This document shows positions 1 to 9,669 of a DNA stretch of 47,570 nt, piece by piece. The translations under genes were made by a program, and so were the position numbers. The notes under the pieces are model-generated. The model worked only from the letters and a program-made list of their open reading frames with translations. It made no database searches and had not been told where the DNA came from. The stretch is taken from the NCBI GenBank assembly GCA_030751095.1, contig JASMGX010000005.1, positions 1 through 47,570 of the forward strand, read 5' to 3'. This DNA comes from Pirellulales bacterium (GTDB lineage: Bacteria; Planctomycetota; Planctomycetia; Pirellulales; UBA7805). Within the stretch, counting starts at the first letter, position 1. Each line of letters opens with the position of its first letter.

Positions 1-978
1 CCAGGTGCTTCCACCGAGAATGACAAGCCCGCACACCATGATCGCATAGGTCCCGATCAGGCCCCAGCGGTTGTTTCGGATCAGAAAAAGTAGGCCGAGC
101 GGCACGAGCACCCCTAAGGCGACGAGGGTCTCGGCTTTGGTGATGATCGTTTTGTGGGCATCGTACGGATAATCGAGGGCCGCAAACATCTCCACCTGAT
201 AATTATCCCGATAGTCCCGATACGCGGTAAGAAAGAAATAGGCAATCACCAGCAACAAAAGACCCCAGAAAAAACTGCGGACAAACGCCGCACGATCACT
301 CGCACGCATCGGCTCGCGATGGGTCCGGGCCAACTCGTCTCTCTCGGTCGGTCTCGGCAGTTGATTGAGCAACCAGACCGAAATGAAAAATGGGATCAGA
401 AACAGCCCGCCCGTCACAGCAGGCATCCAGCCTTCGGTGACGCCCCAGTCGCCCATCAGATGGCGACCGACATCCTTGACCACCCCGCTGGCAACAATGA
501 ACGAACAGCTCAGCCCCGCGAGAAGGACCTCCGAGACTGTCCGGCCCTCCAAATACCAAACCACGAGTCCCCAGACCATTCCGAGCGGAAGGCCCCCGAG
601 GAAGATGCCGACAAACTTCCACTGATCGGGCAACACTCCGTAGAGGATGAGTGCCGCAAGTGCGAGAAGAATCATCGCAATGAGCATCGTCGCTCGGCGC
701 GCACGCGTCACCTCGGAGCAGACCTTGATGCCGATATATTTGCTCAGTGCGTAGCCGAGAATCTGGCTGATGACGAGCGCGGTTTTCAAATCCACCGCAG
801 AGGACCAGAATTTGATCGCATTGCCATCGGCATCGAGAAACGATGCGGCCGCAAACGGCTTGCGGAAGGCATACATACAGAAATAGGTGCTAAAGGACGC
901 GGCGATGGCAAACGCCGTAAAGACCGGTAGCGGCGCATGGTGCAAAAAAGATGTTATCCGACCCGTTTTCGCCGACAT
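1..978 (-). CDS. DUF5690-type multi-spanning membrane protein (MFS-like), 3' end outside window
   Basis: This is a polytopic inner-membrane protein of the DUF5690 family, which resembles major-facilitator transporters; the substrate is unknown. Reading from the ATG at 978, I see an early membrane segment ending in CMYAFRKPF (about residues 28-36), the loop motif SKYIGIKV, the basic loop SEVTRARRA and further hydrophobic segments such as GIFLGGLPLGMVWGLVVWYL. These are hallmarks I associate with DUF5690. The frame stays open for 326 codons to base 1, so the C-terminus is missing. GAGGA lies five bases before the ATG and decides the start. It is the last minus-strand gene after the cytochrome/WD40 gene, 145 bases away, so it may or may not share that transcript. 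Family call fairly sure; function unknown. Confidence 0.8.
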   Translation of the reverse strand, partial: MSAKTGRITSFLHHAPLPVFTAFAIAASFSTYFCMYAFRKPFAAASFLDADGNAIKFWSSAVDLKTALVISQILGYALSKYIGIKVCSEVTRARRATMLIAMILLALAALILYGVLPDQWKFVGIFLGGLPLGMVWGLVVWYLEGRTVSEVLLAGLSCSFIVASGVVKDVGRHLMGDWGVTEGWMPAVTGGLFLIPFFISVWLLNQLPRPTERDELARTHREPMRASDRAAFVRSFFWGLLLLVIAYFFLTAYRDYRDNYQVEMFAALDYPYDAHKTIITKAETLVALGVLVPLGLLFLIRNNRWGLIGTYAIMVCGLVILGGSTW

Positions 979-1123
979 CGCGTTCCTCACGCCAAATGTG
1001 ATCGTTATCGGGATGTGATATTTATCGGGAAAGGAACAATTCCTGTCGCCCAACGATCACTAAGGGCCTGCAGCGTAACATTCCACCACCGCAGCCTCAA
1101 TCGGCATCGCCAAATCGCACGCG

Positions 1124-3313
1124 CTATCTCATTCGAATCTCGCGAATCTGACTGCGCAGCTTCTCAAGCGGATCGGGCACCTTCTGTTCCGCGGCGGCAG
1201 GTGCGGTGGGGCTCTCCGCCTTTTCGTCGCCACCGTTGCTGCCGCCATCGGCCGCACCTTCGCCGGATCGCTTCCGCTCTTGCGCTGCTTTTTCCAACAG
1301 CGCCCGTCGCTGCATAAGCACCTCGATCGTTGCCGCAAAGGAGGCATCGTCCAAGAGCGCGGCGGTTTGTGCGATGGAATGATTTCTCGCTTCGATCGAC
1401 GCCAGGAGTCGCTGTTTGGCGGCAGCCTCGGAGTGTTGGGCATCGGCGGACTCACTGCGGGCAATCATGGTCATCACTTCTTCGCGTGCAATTGGGCCGG
1501 CAGTTTGTTGATGCTCTCCGGAGAGTGTCTTGATTTTGTTTCGAAACAGCTTGATGGCGATGATTGTTGCCGATCGTTGCTTCCGAAGTGCCGAAAGCGT
1601 GCTACGGGCCGTCTCTTTATTCTCCGGTCGTTGCTTCGGGAGTGCTTTCGTCTGCTCCGTTATGTTGGCCTCAAGCTCTGCAAGGTGATTGACGTGTTGG
1701 TGGACCTCCCGGCGGATTGCGAGGAGTTTCTGGTCGATCTTTTGCCTCGTTGCGTGGGCCTTGGTGAGCTGCAACTGCATTTCAGACAGCTCGAGCCCGG
1801 ATTGTTCGGCCACCTTTTTAGCCGATTTATATTTCGCGTTATTCACGATGAGCGCACCGAGTGCTTTTTCTGCATCGTGGCGAGCTTGTTTGAGTGATTG
1901 CGCCAATGGCGGCGGATTGTTGTCGAGTCGAGCGATTTGCTTGCCGTCTGTCGCGTCGAATACAACCACCTCGCCTTCATATCCGCTCGCAATCACCCGG
2001 CCGGCGAGAGCACAGAATCGCGATGCTGTAACGAGGTCGGCAAGCGGTCCAAACGACCGTTCGAGCGCACCCTCTGAGCGCAGCAGTCGCGTGTTGCCGT
2101 CGCGGCGGGAGATGAGCCAGCGCGCATCGGGCACCGCACTGACAGAAGTAATGTCCGCAGCGCCAGGTTCAAACTCTTTGACCTTCTTTCCCTTTTCCAC
2201 CTCCCAGAGTCGAACGATCCGGTCCGCACCTCCCGAAGCAAGAATGTTTGAGTCGGCCCGCCACGCCAGATCGGCCAGAGCATCGGAGGAGCCGGGAAGT
2301 ATGAGATACGGTTTTCCCGTCCAGCCTTCGTGGATATGTAGCCCACCGGAATGATCGGCCGAGGCCAACAGAACTCCATCCGGGCTAAATGCGATTGCGG
2401 TAATCCTATCGGTATGCGCATCGATCTTGGCGACCAACTTCTTAGCGGGCACGTCGTAGAGCTTGACCTTGCCCGAAGCTCCCCCGAGGGCGACGCGCCG
2501 GTTGTCGCCGCTAATATCTGCGGCGAGGACGGTATCGAATTCATCGCCCAACTCGAGCACCCGCTCTGCGGCGGAAATGCGCCAAAGTACGACCTTTCCG
2601 TTTCGCCCCGCCTCACCTCCGGCAGCCAGCAAAAGGGAGCCATCCCGGCTAAAGCGGAGCACGGCAATCTCGCCCTCAGGAAATGCAAAGCGCCCGAGCG
2701 GCTCGAGGGTATCTGTGCGGTAGAGCCAGATCTGCCGGTTACCGGGAACGGCCAAAAGCGGCGCGTTGGGGCTCACGGCAAGCGACCTGGATGTTGGATT
2801 ACGCTCCGTATGCAAACGCGTCTGCCGACTCAGTCGCGGGGGCAGAGGTCCGGCGCCAGGCTCGAATTTTTTGGGAATCCACTGCTTCAGATTTTCCGCC
2901 GCGAGAGCAACCTCTTGCTCTACCTTCCCCTCGGCAGCCCCTGTTTCAATCCATCGGCCAATACGCTCGATAGACTCTTTGGCGATGGGGGGCGACTCCG
3001 GGGGCATCGAAGGCTCTATCGTATGCGCGACGGAGGAATAAAGAGGGCTGTTACTCAGATTGCCGGGATCGATCACCGCGCCCGAGGCACCTCCCTCCAT
3101 CATGGTCGCATATCGCGTAAGGTCGAGTTCGCCCTGAGGATCATCTTCATTGTGGCATGAAAAACACTCCTCGCGAAAAATGGGAACAATATCCCGGTGG
3201 TAGGTGAGCTGCGGCTCGCTTGGCGCATCGGCAGAGATTGGCGGGACCGAAATGAGAAATGGCCAGACCAGAAGACAGAGCCATCCATACGTTTGTGAGC
3301 TGCGTTGGATCAT
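1124..3313 (-). CDS. Planctomycete cytochrome c (PSCyt1-type) domain with WD40 repeats and coiled-coil tail
   Basis: This is probably an exported protein of 729 residues. A signal peptide (about 1-29) is followed by a c-type heme domain with CFSCH at 50-54 and a distal MPPES motif that could supply the methionine ligand. WD40-like repeats run from about 165 to 470, with segments such as ITAIAFSPDGVLLASADHSG and SNILASGGADRIVRLWEV. A long Lys/Glu/Gln/Ala-rich probable coiled coil fills roughly 480-700. The frame is open 51 codons further upstream, but that stretch lacks signal-peptide character and would overlap the preceding gene. The internal ATG leaves a 34-base gap, so I prefer it. The gene follows the DUF1549/DUF1553 gene on the same strand, as is common in planctomycetes. 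The electron-transfer or scaffold role is inferred. Confidence 0.88.
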   Translation of the reverse strand: MIQRSSQTYGWLCLLVWPFLISVPPISADAPSEPQLTYHRDIVPIFREECFSCHNEDDPQGELDLTRYATMMEGGASGAVIDPGNLSNSPLYSSVAHTIEPSMPPESPPIAKESIERIGRWIETGAAEGKVEQEVALAAENLKQWIPKKFEPGAGPLPPRLSRQTRLHTERNPTSRSLAVSPNAPLLAVPGNRQIWLYRTDTLEPLGRFAFPEGEIAVLRFSRDGSLLLAAGGEAGRNGKVVLWRISAAERVLELGDEFDTVLAADISGDNRRVALGGASGKVKLYDVPAKKLVAKIDAHTDRITAIAFSPDGVLLASADHSGGLHIHEGWTGKPYLILPGSSDALADLAWRADSNILASGGADRIVRLWEVEKGKKVKEFEPGAADITSVSAVPDARWLISRRDGNTRLLRSEGALERSFGPLADLVTASRFCALAGRVIASGYEGEVVVFDATDGKQIARLDNNPPPLAQSLKQARHDAEKALGALIVNNAKYKSAKKVAEQSGLELSEMQLQLTKAHATRQKIDQKLLAIRREVHQHVNHLAELEANITEQTKALPKQRPENKETARSTLSALRKQRSATIIAIKLFRNKIKTLSGEHQQTAGPIAREEVMTMIARSESADAQHSEAAAKQRLLASIEARNHSIAQTAALLDDASFAATIEVLMQRRALLEKAAQERKRSGEGAADGGSNGGDEKAESPTAPAAAEQKVPDPLEKLRSQIREIRMR

Positions 3314-3347
3314 AGAGTCGCGGGAGGGGTGGAGTCGACTGGCCTGA

Positions 3348-5783
3348 TTAATGGATAAACAAAAATTCCTTGCTATTGAGCAGCGACCAGAACACGTCGC
3401 TAAGCCCTTCCTGTGGGTTTTCATACTCGGACACCATCTTGAGCAGCGACTCCTTCTCTCCTGCACCTGGCGTGCGCGAAAGACAACGGATGTAGAGTTC
3501 GTCGATCACATCAGCGATCGATTTCTTCTCTTCGAGACGGCGGGCGATCAGGCCCCCTGCGGCGATCTTGGTATGCACCGTGTCGCCGTTGAGCAAATGG
3601 AGCGCCTGAGAAAGATTTGGCTCCATCTTGACTTCACATGTACAGACGGTCTTCCGCGGACTCCGTCCGAACGTAGAGAGAAACGGCGTGGCGACCGAAC
3701 CGTCGGGAATCTGAACCGCCCGGGTTCCGGGTAAAACGGTCTCGAATTTGTCGTCGGTTTCGGTCACCTGACTGATGGCATCGAGCAGGACTGCCGCCCG
3801 CATCCTGCGGAGCTTGGCCCGAGAAAAGTTGTCGAAATCGGCGCCACTCGATCGGCCCGATACCGTGGCGACCTGATAGGTCCTCGAATTACAGATATCC
3901 CGAACCAACGGCCGCACCTGAAATTGGTACTCTTTAAGTTTCGCCTCGAGGGCAGTCAACAGTTCCGGATTCACTGGCGGATTGCTCACCCGCGCATCAT
4001 CCGGGTCATCCACAATACCGCGATGGAAAAAGTGGTCCCAGATCAGATTGGCCATATGGCGCGCAAAAAACGGATTTTCTGGCGAGGTGACCCAGTCGGC
4101 GAGCACTTCACGCCGGTCGCGGTCGTGTACCTCCGGTTGGTCACCGCCGAGAAATTTTGGCTCCATGATGCGATCGTCGAGAGGATGTCGCATTTCTCCT
4201 TTACCGGCATTGAAAATAATTGTCTCGCGAGGATCTTCACCCGCTTTGCGACCTAGCTGCGCAAAGAAGGCGGCAAAATTGTAGTAATCGTCCTGCGTCC
4301 ATCGGTCGAACGGATGGTTGTGGCAGGCACAGCACTGAAGTCGCATGCCCAGAAAGACCTGAGCCATGTTTTCGCTAATTTTCTTGACCTCTTTTTCCGT
4401 TTCGTAATAGTTGCACGGCGCGTTTGCAAATGTCCCGCCGCCCGCCGCAATCAATTGGTGGACCATCTCATCGAGAGGCACGCGGTTGGCAATCTGGGTA
4501 TGGAGCCAGGTGAAGTAGCTATTGATCGCCTTTTTGCTCAAACCGGGCCCGGTGCGAACCTGCAAAAGGTCCGCCCAGCGCATTGTCCAAATGTCCGAAA
4601 ACGCATCGCTGGCAATCAGCGCGTCGATCCGTTCGGATCGCTTCTCGGGGTTGGTGCTCTCCACAAAAGCGCGGTACTCCTCGACCGTTGGCAGTCGCCC
4701 ACACAAATCGAGCGTCACCCTGCGAAGGAAGGCTTCATCATCGCAAATCGCCGCGGGGGTAATGCGAAGGCGCATCAGCTTGTCGAACACCGCACTGTCA
4801 ATGTAGTTGTGTGCCGCTGGGGGATCCCAGGTGAACTCTTCATCATCGGCCAGCACCACAATCGGCAATCCCACCGTATGCGTGTCGAATCGCGCAGTGA
4901 TAAAGCTCTCACCGGTCTTCTGGGCGACGATCATTTCCCCCGCCTCCACACCCGCTGATTCTTTGTTCGTAGTTTCAAAGGTACAGAGCGAAGTCACGTC
5001 GCGATCGGTCCCGTCGCTATAGTACGCGCGGATGCAAAGAGGCTGTTTTGCGCCCGGCCCTTCGAGCACCACCCGCTCCGGATAGATCTGAATCGAGTCG
5101 ACTTTCGGCACCGATGTAGTGTCGTACTGGGCACCGGCAGCAACCCATCGGAGCAGCGCCTGATATTCGTCGCTGTCATGTTCAATCTTCACGCCACCGG
5201 TATGGGGGACTTCTCCAGTCGCCTTGGTCAGCAGCAAGCTCTCATCGGGAATCGAACGCTTCACGCGGCGACCAATCCATTGGCGGGTAAGTGTCTTGTA
5301 GTCTGTCGCGGGATCGGAACCGAAGAGGGAGAGGCCAAAACCATCCTGACCGCCCGCCGATCCATGACATCCGGCCTTATTGCAGCCCCCCTTGGTGAGC
5401 ACCGGCATGACATCGAGGCGAAAACTGACGGGCCGTGAAAGCGCCGCATCGCGGACGCGGATCGGGACAGATAATCGCTCGCCGTCAATCGTAACGGTCA
5501 GCTCCGTGCTTCCATCACCAACCGGCAGGACGACATTCCCCTCGCATCGGACGATACCCTGATCGGCGGATTCAAAAACCGCCTTTGCAGTCACATCTCG
5601 CGTGATACCATTGTCAAACGCTTGTTGCACGATCACCCGCTGCCGATCCTGGGCGCTCGAGAGATCGATTTTCTGAGGAAAAACACGTACCTCGCCAGCA
5701 TCCGCTACCGCGGGGAGCAACATTCCCGCCGCAAACAATTGCAAAACCAGCATGGGCACCTTCAGGTGCTGCGAAACGATCAT
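3348..5783 (-). CDS. DUF1549/DUF1553 (PSD1-type) secreted protein with Ig-like and c-heme-like motifs
   Basis: This is a secreted 811-residue protein of the planctomycete DUF1549/DUF1553 class, whose biochemical role is not established. A signal peptide (1-29) is followed by an Ig/BIG2-like stretch (about 31-110). Next comes a region with CNKAGCH at 134-140, a CX4CH variant rather than standard CXXCH, and a second Ig-like stretch (about 228-310). DUF1549 spans about 326-515 and contains CCACH at 484-488 in the family context CHNHPFDRW. DUF1553 spans about 558-790. Its ATG overlaps the stop of the upstream PPC gene in an ATGA arrangement, which points to translational coupling. Such proteins are usually encoded beside DUF1501 proteins, as here. 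The family call is firm; heme attachment at CX4CH is uncertain. Confidence 0.92.
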   Translation of the reverse strand: MIVSQHLKVPMLVLQLFAAGMLLPAVADAGEVRVFPQKIDLSSAQDRQRVIVQQAFDNGITRDVTAKAVFESADQGIVRCEGNVVLPVGDGSTELTVTIDGERLSVPIRVRDAALSRPVSFRLDVMPVLTKGGCNKAGCHGSAGGQDGFGLSLFGSDPATDYKTLTRQWIGRRVKRSIPDESLLLTKATGEVPHTGGVKIEHDSDEYQALLRWVAAGAQYDTTSVPKVDSIQIYPERVVLEGPGAKQPLCIRAYYSDGTDRDVTSLCTFETTNKESAGVEAGEMIVAQKTGESFITARFDTHTVGLPIVVLADDEEFTWDPPAAHNYIDSAVFDKLMRLRITPAAICDDEAFLRRVTLDLCGRLPTVEEYRAFVESTNPEKRSERIDALIASDAFSDIWTMRWADLLQVRTGPGLSKKAINSYFTWLHTQIANRVPLDEMVHQLIAAGGGTFANAPCNYYETEKEVKKISENMAQVFLGMRLQCCACHNHPFDRWTQDDYYNFAAFFAQLGRKAGEDPRETIIFNAGKGEMRHPLDDRIMEPKFLGGDQPEVHDRDRREVLADWVTSPENPFFARHMANLIWDHFFHRGIVDDPDDARVSNPPVNPELLTALEAKLKEYQFQVRPLVRDICNSRTYQVATVSGRSSGADFDNFSRAKLRRMRAAVLLDAISQVTETDDKFETVLPGTRAVQIPDGSVATPFLSTFGRSPRKTVCTCEVKMEPNLSQALHLLNGDTVHTKIAAGGLIARRLEEKKSIADVIDELYIRCLSRTPGAGEKESLLKMVSEYENPQEGLSDVFWSLLNSKEFLFIH

Positions 5784-8260
5784 TCATCGCCTCCTTCACC
5801 CGCCGCCGATGCCTGCGCAGTTTGCCGCTCGCCCGCTTCTTTTCGCAATTGTTCGAGCCGCGATGCTGCATCAGCCGGTGCTGCAGTGGCTTCGACTTTT
5901 TTTGCGACGGTGGGCCCCTCGGAGGCCTCGACGACGAGCAACCCCTTGCCTGCCGTAGCGACCACAGCCCCGCCCGGCGATGGCACTTCGACCTCGCAGG
6001 CAAGCGCCGGATATTCGCCGATCGGCGTATCGCTCCGCGTCTTAATCAGAAAGGATAGTTTTTCGGTATCGGCGTCGAACGGGACCTCTTGAGCCGATGT
6101 GCCATCCGGCAATCCGATGAGTCGAGCGGTCGCGCGGCCTGCAAATGGCGCCACCCCTTTGAGTTGGCAGTTAAGTGGAATGTCCTGGCCCGGTTCTCCC
6201 GCCGCGGCGGAAAGGTCTGCCTTGACAAATTGTTTGTCCACCCGGAGTGGCACGAGCGGCGTCGATGCCCAGAAGAGGTCATTTTTTTCTCCGGCAGAGC
6301 CCAGGACGTAAAGTTTCCAGTCTCGTGGAGTGATCTGCGGGTGGGCAGTAAGCGTGAAGACCGCCTCATCGGCATCCGGCAGCACCTTCTGGTTGGCGCT
6401 GGTGTACACTCCGGGCGGGAGGAAGGGCATCACGAGCATCACCTCACGGTCAAATCCTTTCTCTCGAATGACGCGAACGGTCAGGTCGATCTTCCCGTCG
6501 CGAACCAGGGGAGTCGTGGGCGGATCGAGTTCGAGGCGAAACGGAATCTTCTCAGTCACTGCGATCGCAAAACGATGGGCAATTTTCGTCTTTAGCCGCG
6601 CCAGGCCGGGCTTACCGCGAAGTAAATCTGCAACGGTGTAATAGTCACCGGAGATATTTTTTGTCGGGTCCGCGTGAGCACCCCGCATCGAGAGCAGTTT
6701 GCCCGAAAGCGGTGCATCTTCGCTCGCATGAAACACCACAGGAAATGCATCGGTTCCGGCAGGAATTGTCATCGTCTCCATCGTCACCCCGTCGGGCAAT
6801 TCAGGGATCTCTAGCGACATTGGGCCACTAAAATCTTTAGTGCGAGTCCGGACCAGACAGGCAAAGTGATTATCTTTTGCCACAAACACCTGCTGGCGGT
6901 ACTGCCCCCACAAATCATTGGGGTCCTGCACGCGAGGCAGACGGACAAGCATCCACGGTTGTACGGCGCTTAACTCGACGCGGTAAACAAATGCCGGACC
7001 ACCACGCGCGAGGCGATCATAGATCTTGAGAGTATACTCGCCATCGGCGGGTACCTTGAACCGAAAATAACTGTCTGGAGCGCGCTCCTCGGCATCCTGA
7101 TTTTCGGTCACCTTCGCGCCATCGTCGTTTGAGAGGATCATTTTGCCGCTCGGGTCATACAGTTCCATCACCGCATCGAGCGCCGAACGCACCCGCCTCG
7201 CATACACCTCCACGTCGTAGTGATCGCCCGCCTTCGCCTCAAAGCGATAGCAGTCCCGATCACCCGGCCGCTGAATGATTCCACAAAACGCATCCTGAAG
7301 GGCGACGGACGTAGCGTCAGCGGAGCGATCATTCGGCTCTGACTCGAAGGCATTCTCGTGCTCCGAGAGCCGGAACGGAATCGGCGTCGGCGCCGCGCCG
7401 CGGTCGGTCTCACCGGAAAGAGCAAACGTACGATCGAATGTATCTGGCAGGGAGACTGTCTGCGAGTACGTCCCGGCAGGGTCCCCTAAAAACGTCACGC
7501 TGAGCGATTGGCCCATCTTGCCGCCAGGCGGAAAAATGGCGATCGGTCTCGGAAAGTTCCCGATATGCAGGCGATAATAACTCATGTCATTGCCGCCGCG
7601 ATCGACTTCCCGTATCGAGATGTAATAACGACCGTCGCGCGGTACGGTCACACTCATTATCCCGTCCTGGAGGGAGAACGGGTGTCCCGTGGAACTGGCG
7701 ATCTCATTGCCCTCGCTATCGAGTATCGCCAGATAGGGGTCGAACATCGTATTGCCGAGCCGCATGGCCACCACTTCGACCACAAGTTGCTCCCCCTCCT
7801 TAGCATCGAGAGCGAACAGATCCTCATCATCGGCGGTGACCCGTCCGGATGCCGTTACGCCCGACGCAATCAGCTGCGCGGTAGCAACGGTGTTGTTCGG
7901 TTCGATTTCCTCGAGGTGGGGAAGTGGTTCGACATAAAATGCCCGAAATTCCGTAACGCCGCTTTTAGTCCGCAAGTGGGCAATATGCTCACCGAGGCGA
8001 GTCTCCTTGGCGACCCGCACGGTAGCGGTGACACTCGAGTCGGTTTCATCGAGCTGCAACACCTCAAACCCGCGATCGTAGAAAAGGATCTCTTCGGTAC
8101 CGGTGAGCCGCTCCCCTTCAAAGACGAGCTTGCCGACGTTTCCACGCTCGATGCCGCCCGGCAGAATGCGGTCAAGCCGCGGTGATGCCGCACGCGCAGT
8201 GCCAGCGAGTGCGCACACAAGCAGCAGACTGGCGAAAAACGAGATTTTTCGATGATGCAT
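5780..8260 (-). CDS. Secreted protein with two pre-peptidase C-terminal (PPC) domains
   Basis: This is a secreted 826-residue protein with a clear signal peptide (MHHRKISFFASLLLVCALAG, cleavage after TARA). Two PPC-type beta-sandwich domains can be seen. The first (about 115-225) starts near EIEPNNTVATAQ and has DEDLFALDAKEGEQLVVEV; the second (about 305-430) has SEPNDRSADAT and DRDCYRFEAKAGDHYDVEV. Later parts look like further beta-sandwich domains. The tail from about 785 is rich in Ala, Glu and Gln. No peptidase catalytic domain is visible, so this is likely a binding or structural component. It sits between the DUF1501 gene (77 bases upstream) and the DUF1549/DUF1553 gene (four-base overlap), and is probably co-expressed with both. 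Confidence 0.88.
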   Translation of the reverse strand: MHHRKISFFASLLLVCALAGTARAASPRLDRILPGGIERGNVGKLVFEGERLTGTEEILFYDRGFEVLQLDETDSSVTATVRVAKETRLGEHIAHLRTKSGVTEFRAFYVEPLPHLEEIEPNNTVATAQLIASGVTASGRVTADDEDLFALDAKEGEQLVVEVVAMRLGNTMFDPYLAILDSEGNEIASSTGHPFSLQDGIMSVTVPRDGRYYISIREVDRGGNDMSYYRLHIGNFPRPIAIFPPGGKMGQSLSVTFLGDPAGTYSQTVSLPDTFDRTFALSGETDRGAAPTPIPFRLSEHENAFESEPNDRSADATSVALQDAFCGIIQRPGDRDCYRFEAKAGDHYDVEVYARRVRSALDAVMELYDPSGKMILSNDDGAKVTENQDAEERAPDSYFRFKVPADGEYTLKIYDRLARGGPAFVYRVELSAVQPWMLVRLPRVQDPNDLWGQYRQQVFVAKDNHFACLVRTRTKDFSGPMSLEIPELPDGVTMETMTIPAGTDAFPVVFHASEDAPLSGKLLSMRGAHADPTKNISGDYYTVADLLRGKPGLARLKTKIAHRFAIAVTEKIPFRLELDPPTTPLVRDGKIDLTVRVIREKGFDREVMLVMPFLPPGVYTSANQKVLPDADEAVFTLTAHPQITPRDWKLYVLGSAGEKNDLFWASTPLVPLRVDKQFVKADLSAAAGEPGQDIPLNCQLKGVAPFAGRATARLIGLPDGTSAQEVPFDADTEKLSFLIKTRSDTPIGEYPALACEVEVPSPGGAVVATAGKGLLVVEASEGPTVAKKVEATAAPADAASRLEQLRKEAGERQTAQASAAGEGGDE

Positions 8261-8337
8261 TCAACTTCCCCCTGCAGAGGCCCTAGCGGGGGAAAGCTTC
8301 TTTCCCTCGAAGCCGGCTTTGCCGAGCAGGCACAAAT

Positions 8338-9669
8338 TCAAACAAGCAATTCGTGCCTCACGCTTCCTTGGCGGACAATCGGTACAGGACGATCGGCCGG
8401 ACCCATCAATTTTTTTGAACTATCGATTCCGAGACAGTGGTACATGGTACTGGCAAAATCTTTCACGCCGAGCGGATCTCTTGCCGGCTCAGCGGCGATG
8501 GCATCCGACGCGCCGTAGACGAGGCCCCGCTGCACACCGCCACCCGCCATGGCGACACTAAACACCTTGCCCCAGTGATCGCGCCCTGCCAATGTATTGA
8601 TCAAAGGAGTCCGCCCGAATTCCGTCGACACCACAACGAGCGTCGAATCGAGAAGACCCCGCTGCTCGAGATCGTTAATGAGTGCCGCAAATGCGGAATC
8701 AAATTCGGGCACATGCTTACGTATCCCCGGTTCAATCTCGGCGTGGTGGTCCCACTCGCCATAGTTCACGGAAATAAAGCGGACGCCCGCTTCGACGAGT
8801 CGTCGCGCCATCAACAAGCGCGAACCAGCCTCGCCCCGACCATAGGCATCACGCGTTTTTGGCTTTTCCTTGTCTAAATCAAACGCCTCTCTCGCTTTTT
8901 CCGAATTGATCAGATCGTACGCGCGGTGATAAAACGAATCGACCGCATCGAGCGCGTCTGAATCCTGCGTGTTCTGAAAGTGCGCGTTGACCGTGTCGAG
9001 CAATTTGCGGCGCCGCACAAATCGTTCGCGGCTCACTCCCTCCGGGAGATTGAGGTTGCGCACCTTGAAGCCGGCAGCCTCCGGTTTTGACCCGAGACTA
9101 AAACCGTTGTAGGCGGCGCTTAAAAATCCTGGCCCGCATGCATCACTGATCTGCTCGGGAACATTGACGTACGGTGGCAGATTATTGCGGACCCCCAATT
9201 GCTCGGAGACCACGCTGCCGAAACTGGGGTATTTTAACAGCGGGCTCGGATTGTACCCGGTGAACATGATGTGTATGCCGCGATCGTGGTCGTTTTCGCT
9301 GTGGGTCATCGAGCGAACGACAGTAATCTTATCTGCAATGCCTGCAGTTTTTGGCATCAGTTCGTTGAAGCGAATGCCCGGCAATCGGGTTGGGATACTA
9401 CCGAACATGCCCCGATTCGCAACCGGCGCATATGGTTTCGGGTCCCACGATTCCTGCTGCGCGATGCCACCTTGCAAAAAAAGATAAATGATTGATTTTG
9501 CGCTCGCCGGAGCGGTGGCGAGGCCGGCAACCGAGCCGGCCGCTTCGATTCTTAAAAGATCGGCAAGTGACAGGCCGAGTCCGCCCGCAACACCGACGCG
9601 GAGGAAATTTCGGCGGGATAGGTTATCGCGTTGGCATTTCATCGTGCGAGCCTTGCTGAAGACGTCCAT
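8338..9669 (-). CDS. DUF1501 family protein, Tat-exported
   Basis: This 443-residue DUF1501 protein belongs to a family related to the alkaline phosphatase/sulfatase superfamily; the substrate is unknown. The N-terminus carries a twin-arginine signal, SRRNFLRVG, followed by a hydrophobic stretch (GVAGGLGLSLADLL). Family motifs include FLQGGIAQQESWDPKP, MTHSENDHDRGIHIMFTGY, STEFGRTPLIN and GRDHWGKVFSVAMAGGGV near the C-terminus. The frame extends 45 codons upstream, but the ATG at 9669 is preceded by GAGGTGA with six to seven bases of spacing, which decides the start. A later ATG (9642) would also keep the Tat motif. It is the first gene of the minus-strand set running DUF1501, PPC, DUF1549/DUF1553 and cytochrome-WD40. 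Confidence 0.92.
   Translation of the reverse strand: MDVFSKARTMKCQRDNLSRRNFLRVGVAGGLGLSLADLLRIEAAGSVAGLATAPASAKSIIYLFLQGGIAQQESWDPKPYAPVANRGMFGSIPTRLPGIRFNELMPKTAGIADKITVVRSMTHSENDHDRGIHIMFTGYNPSPLLKYPSFGSVVSEQLGVRNNLPPYVNVPEQISDACGPGFLSAAYNGFSLGSKPEAAGFKVRNLNLPEGVSRERFVRRRKLLDTVNAHFQNTQDSDALDAVDSFYHRAYDLINSEKAREAFDLDKEKPKTRDAYGRGEAGSRLLMARRLVEAGVRFISVNYGEWDHHAEIEPGIRKHVPEFDSAFAALINDLEQRGLLDSTLVVVSTEFGRTPLINTLAGRDHWGKVFSVAMAGGGVQRGLVYGASDAIAAEPARDPLGVKDFASTMYHCLGIDSSKKLMGPADRPVPIVRQGSVRHELLV

Noticed and set aside
154..930. A 258-codon plus-strand open frame
   Set aside because: It is antisense to the DUF5690 gene, whose translation matches family motifs along its whole length; the plus frame reads as low-complexity basic sequence.
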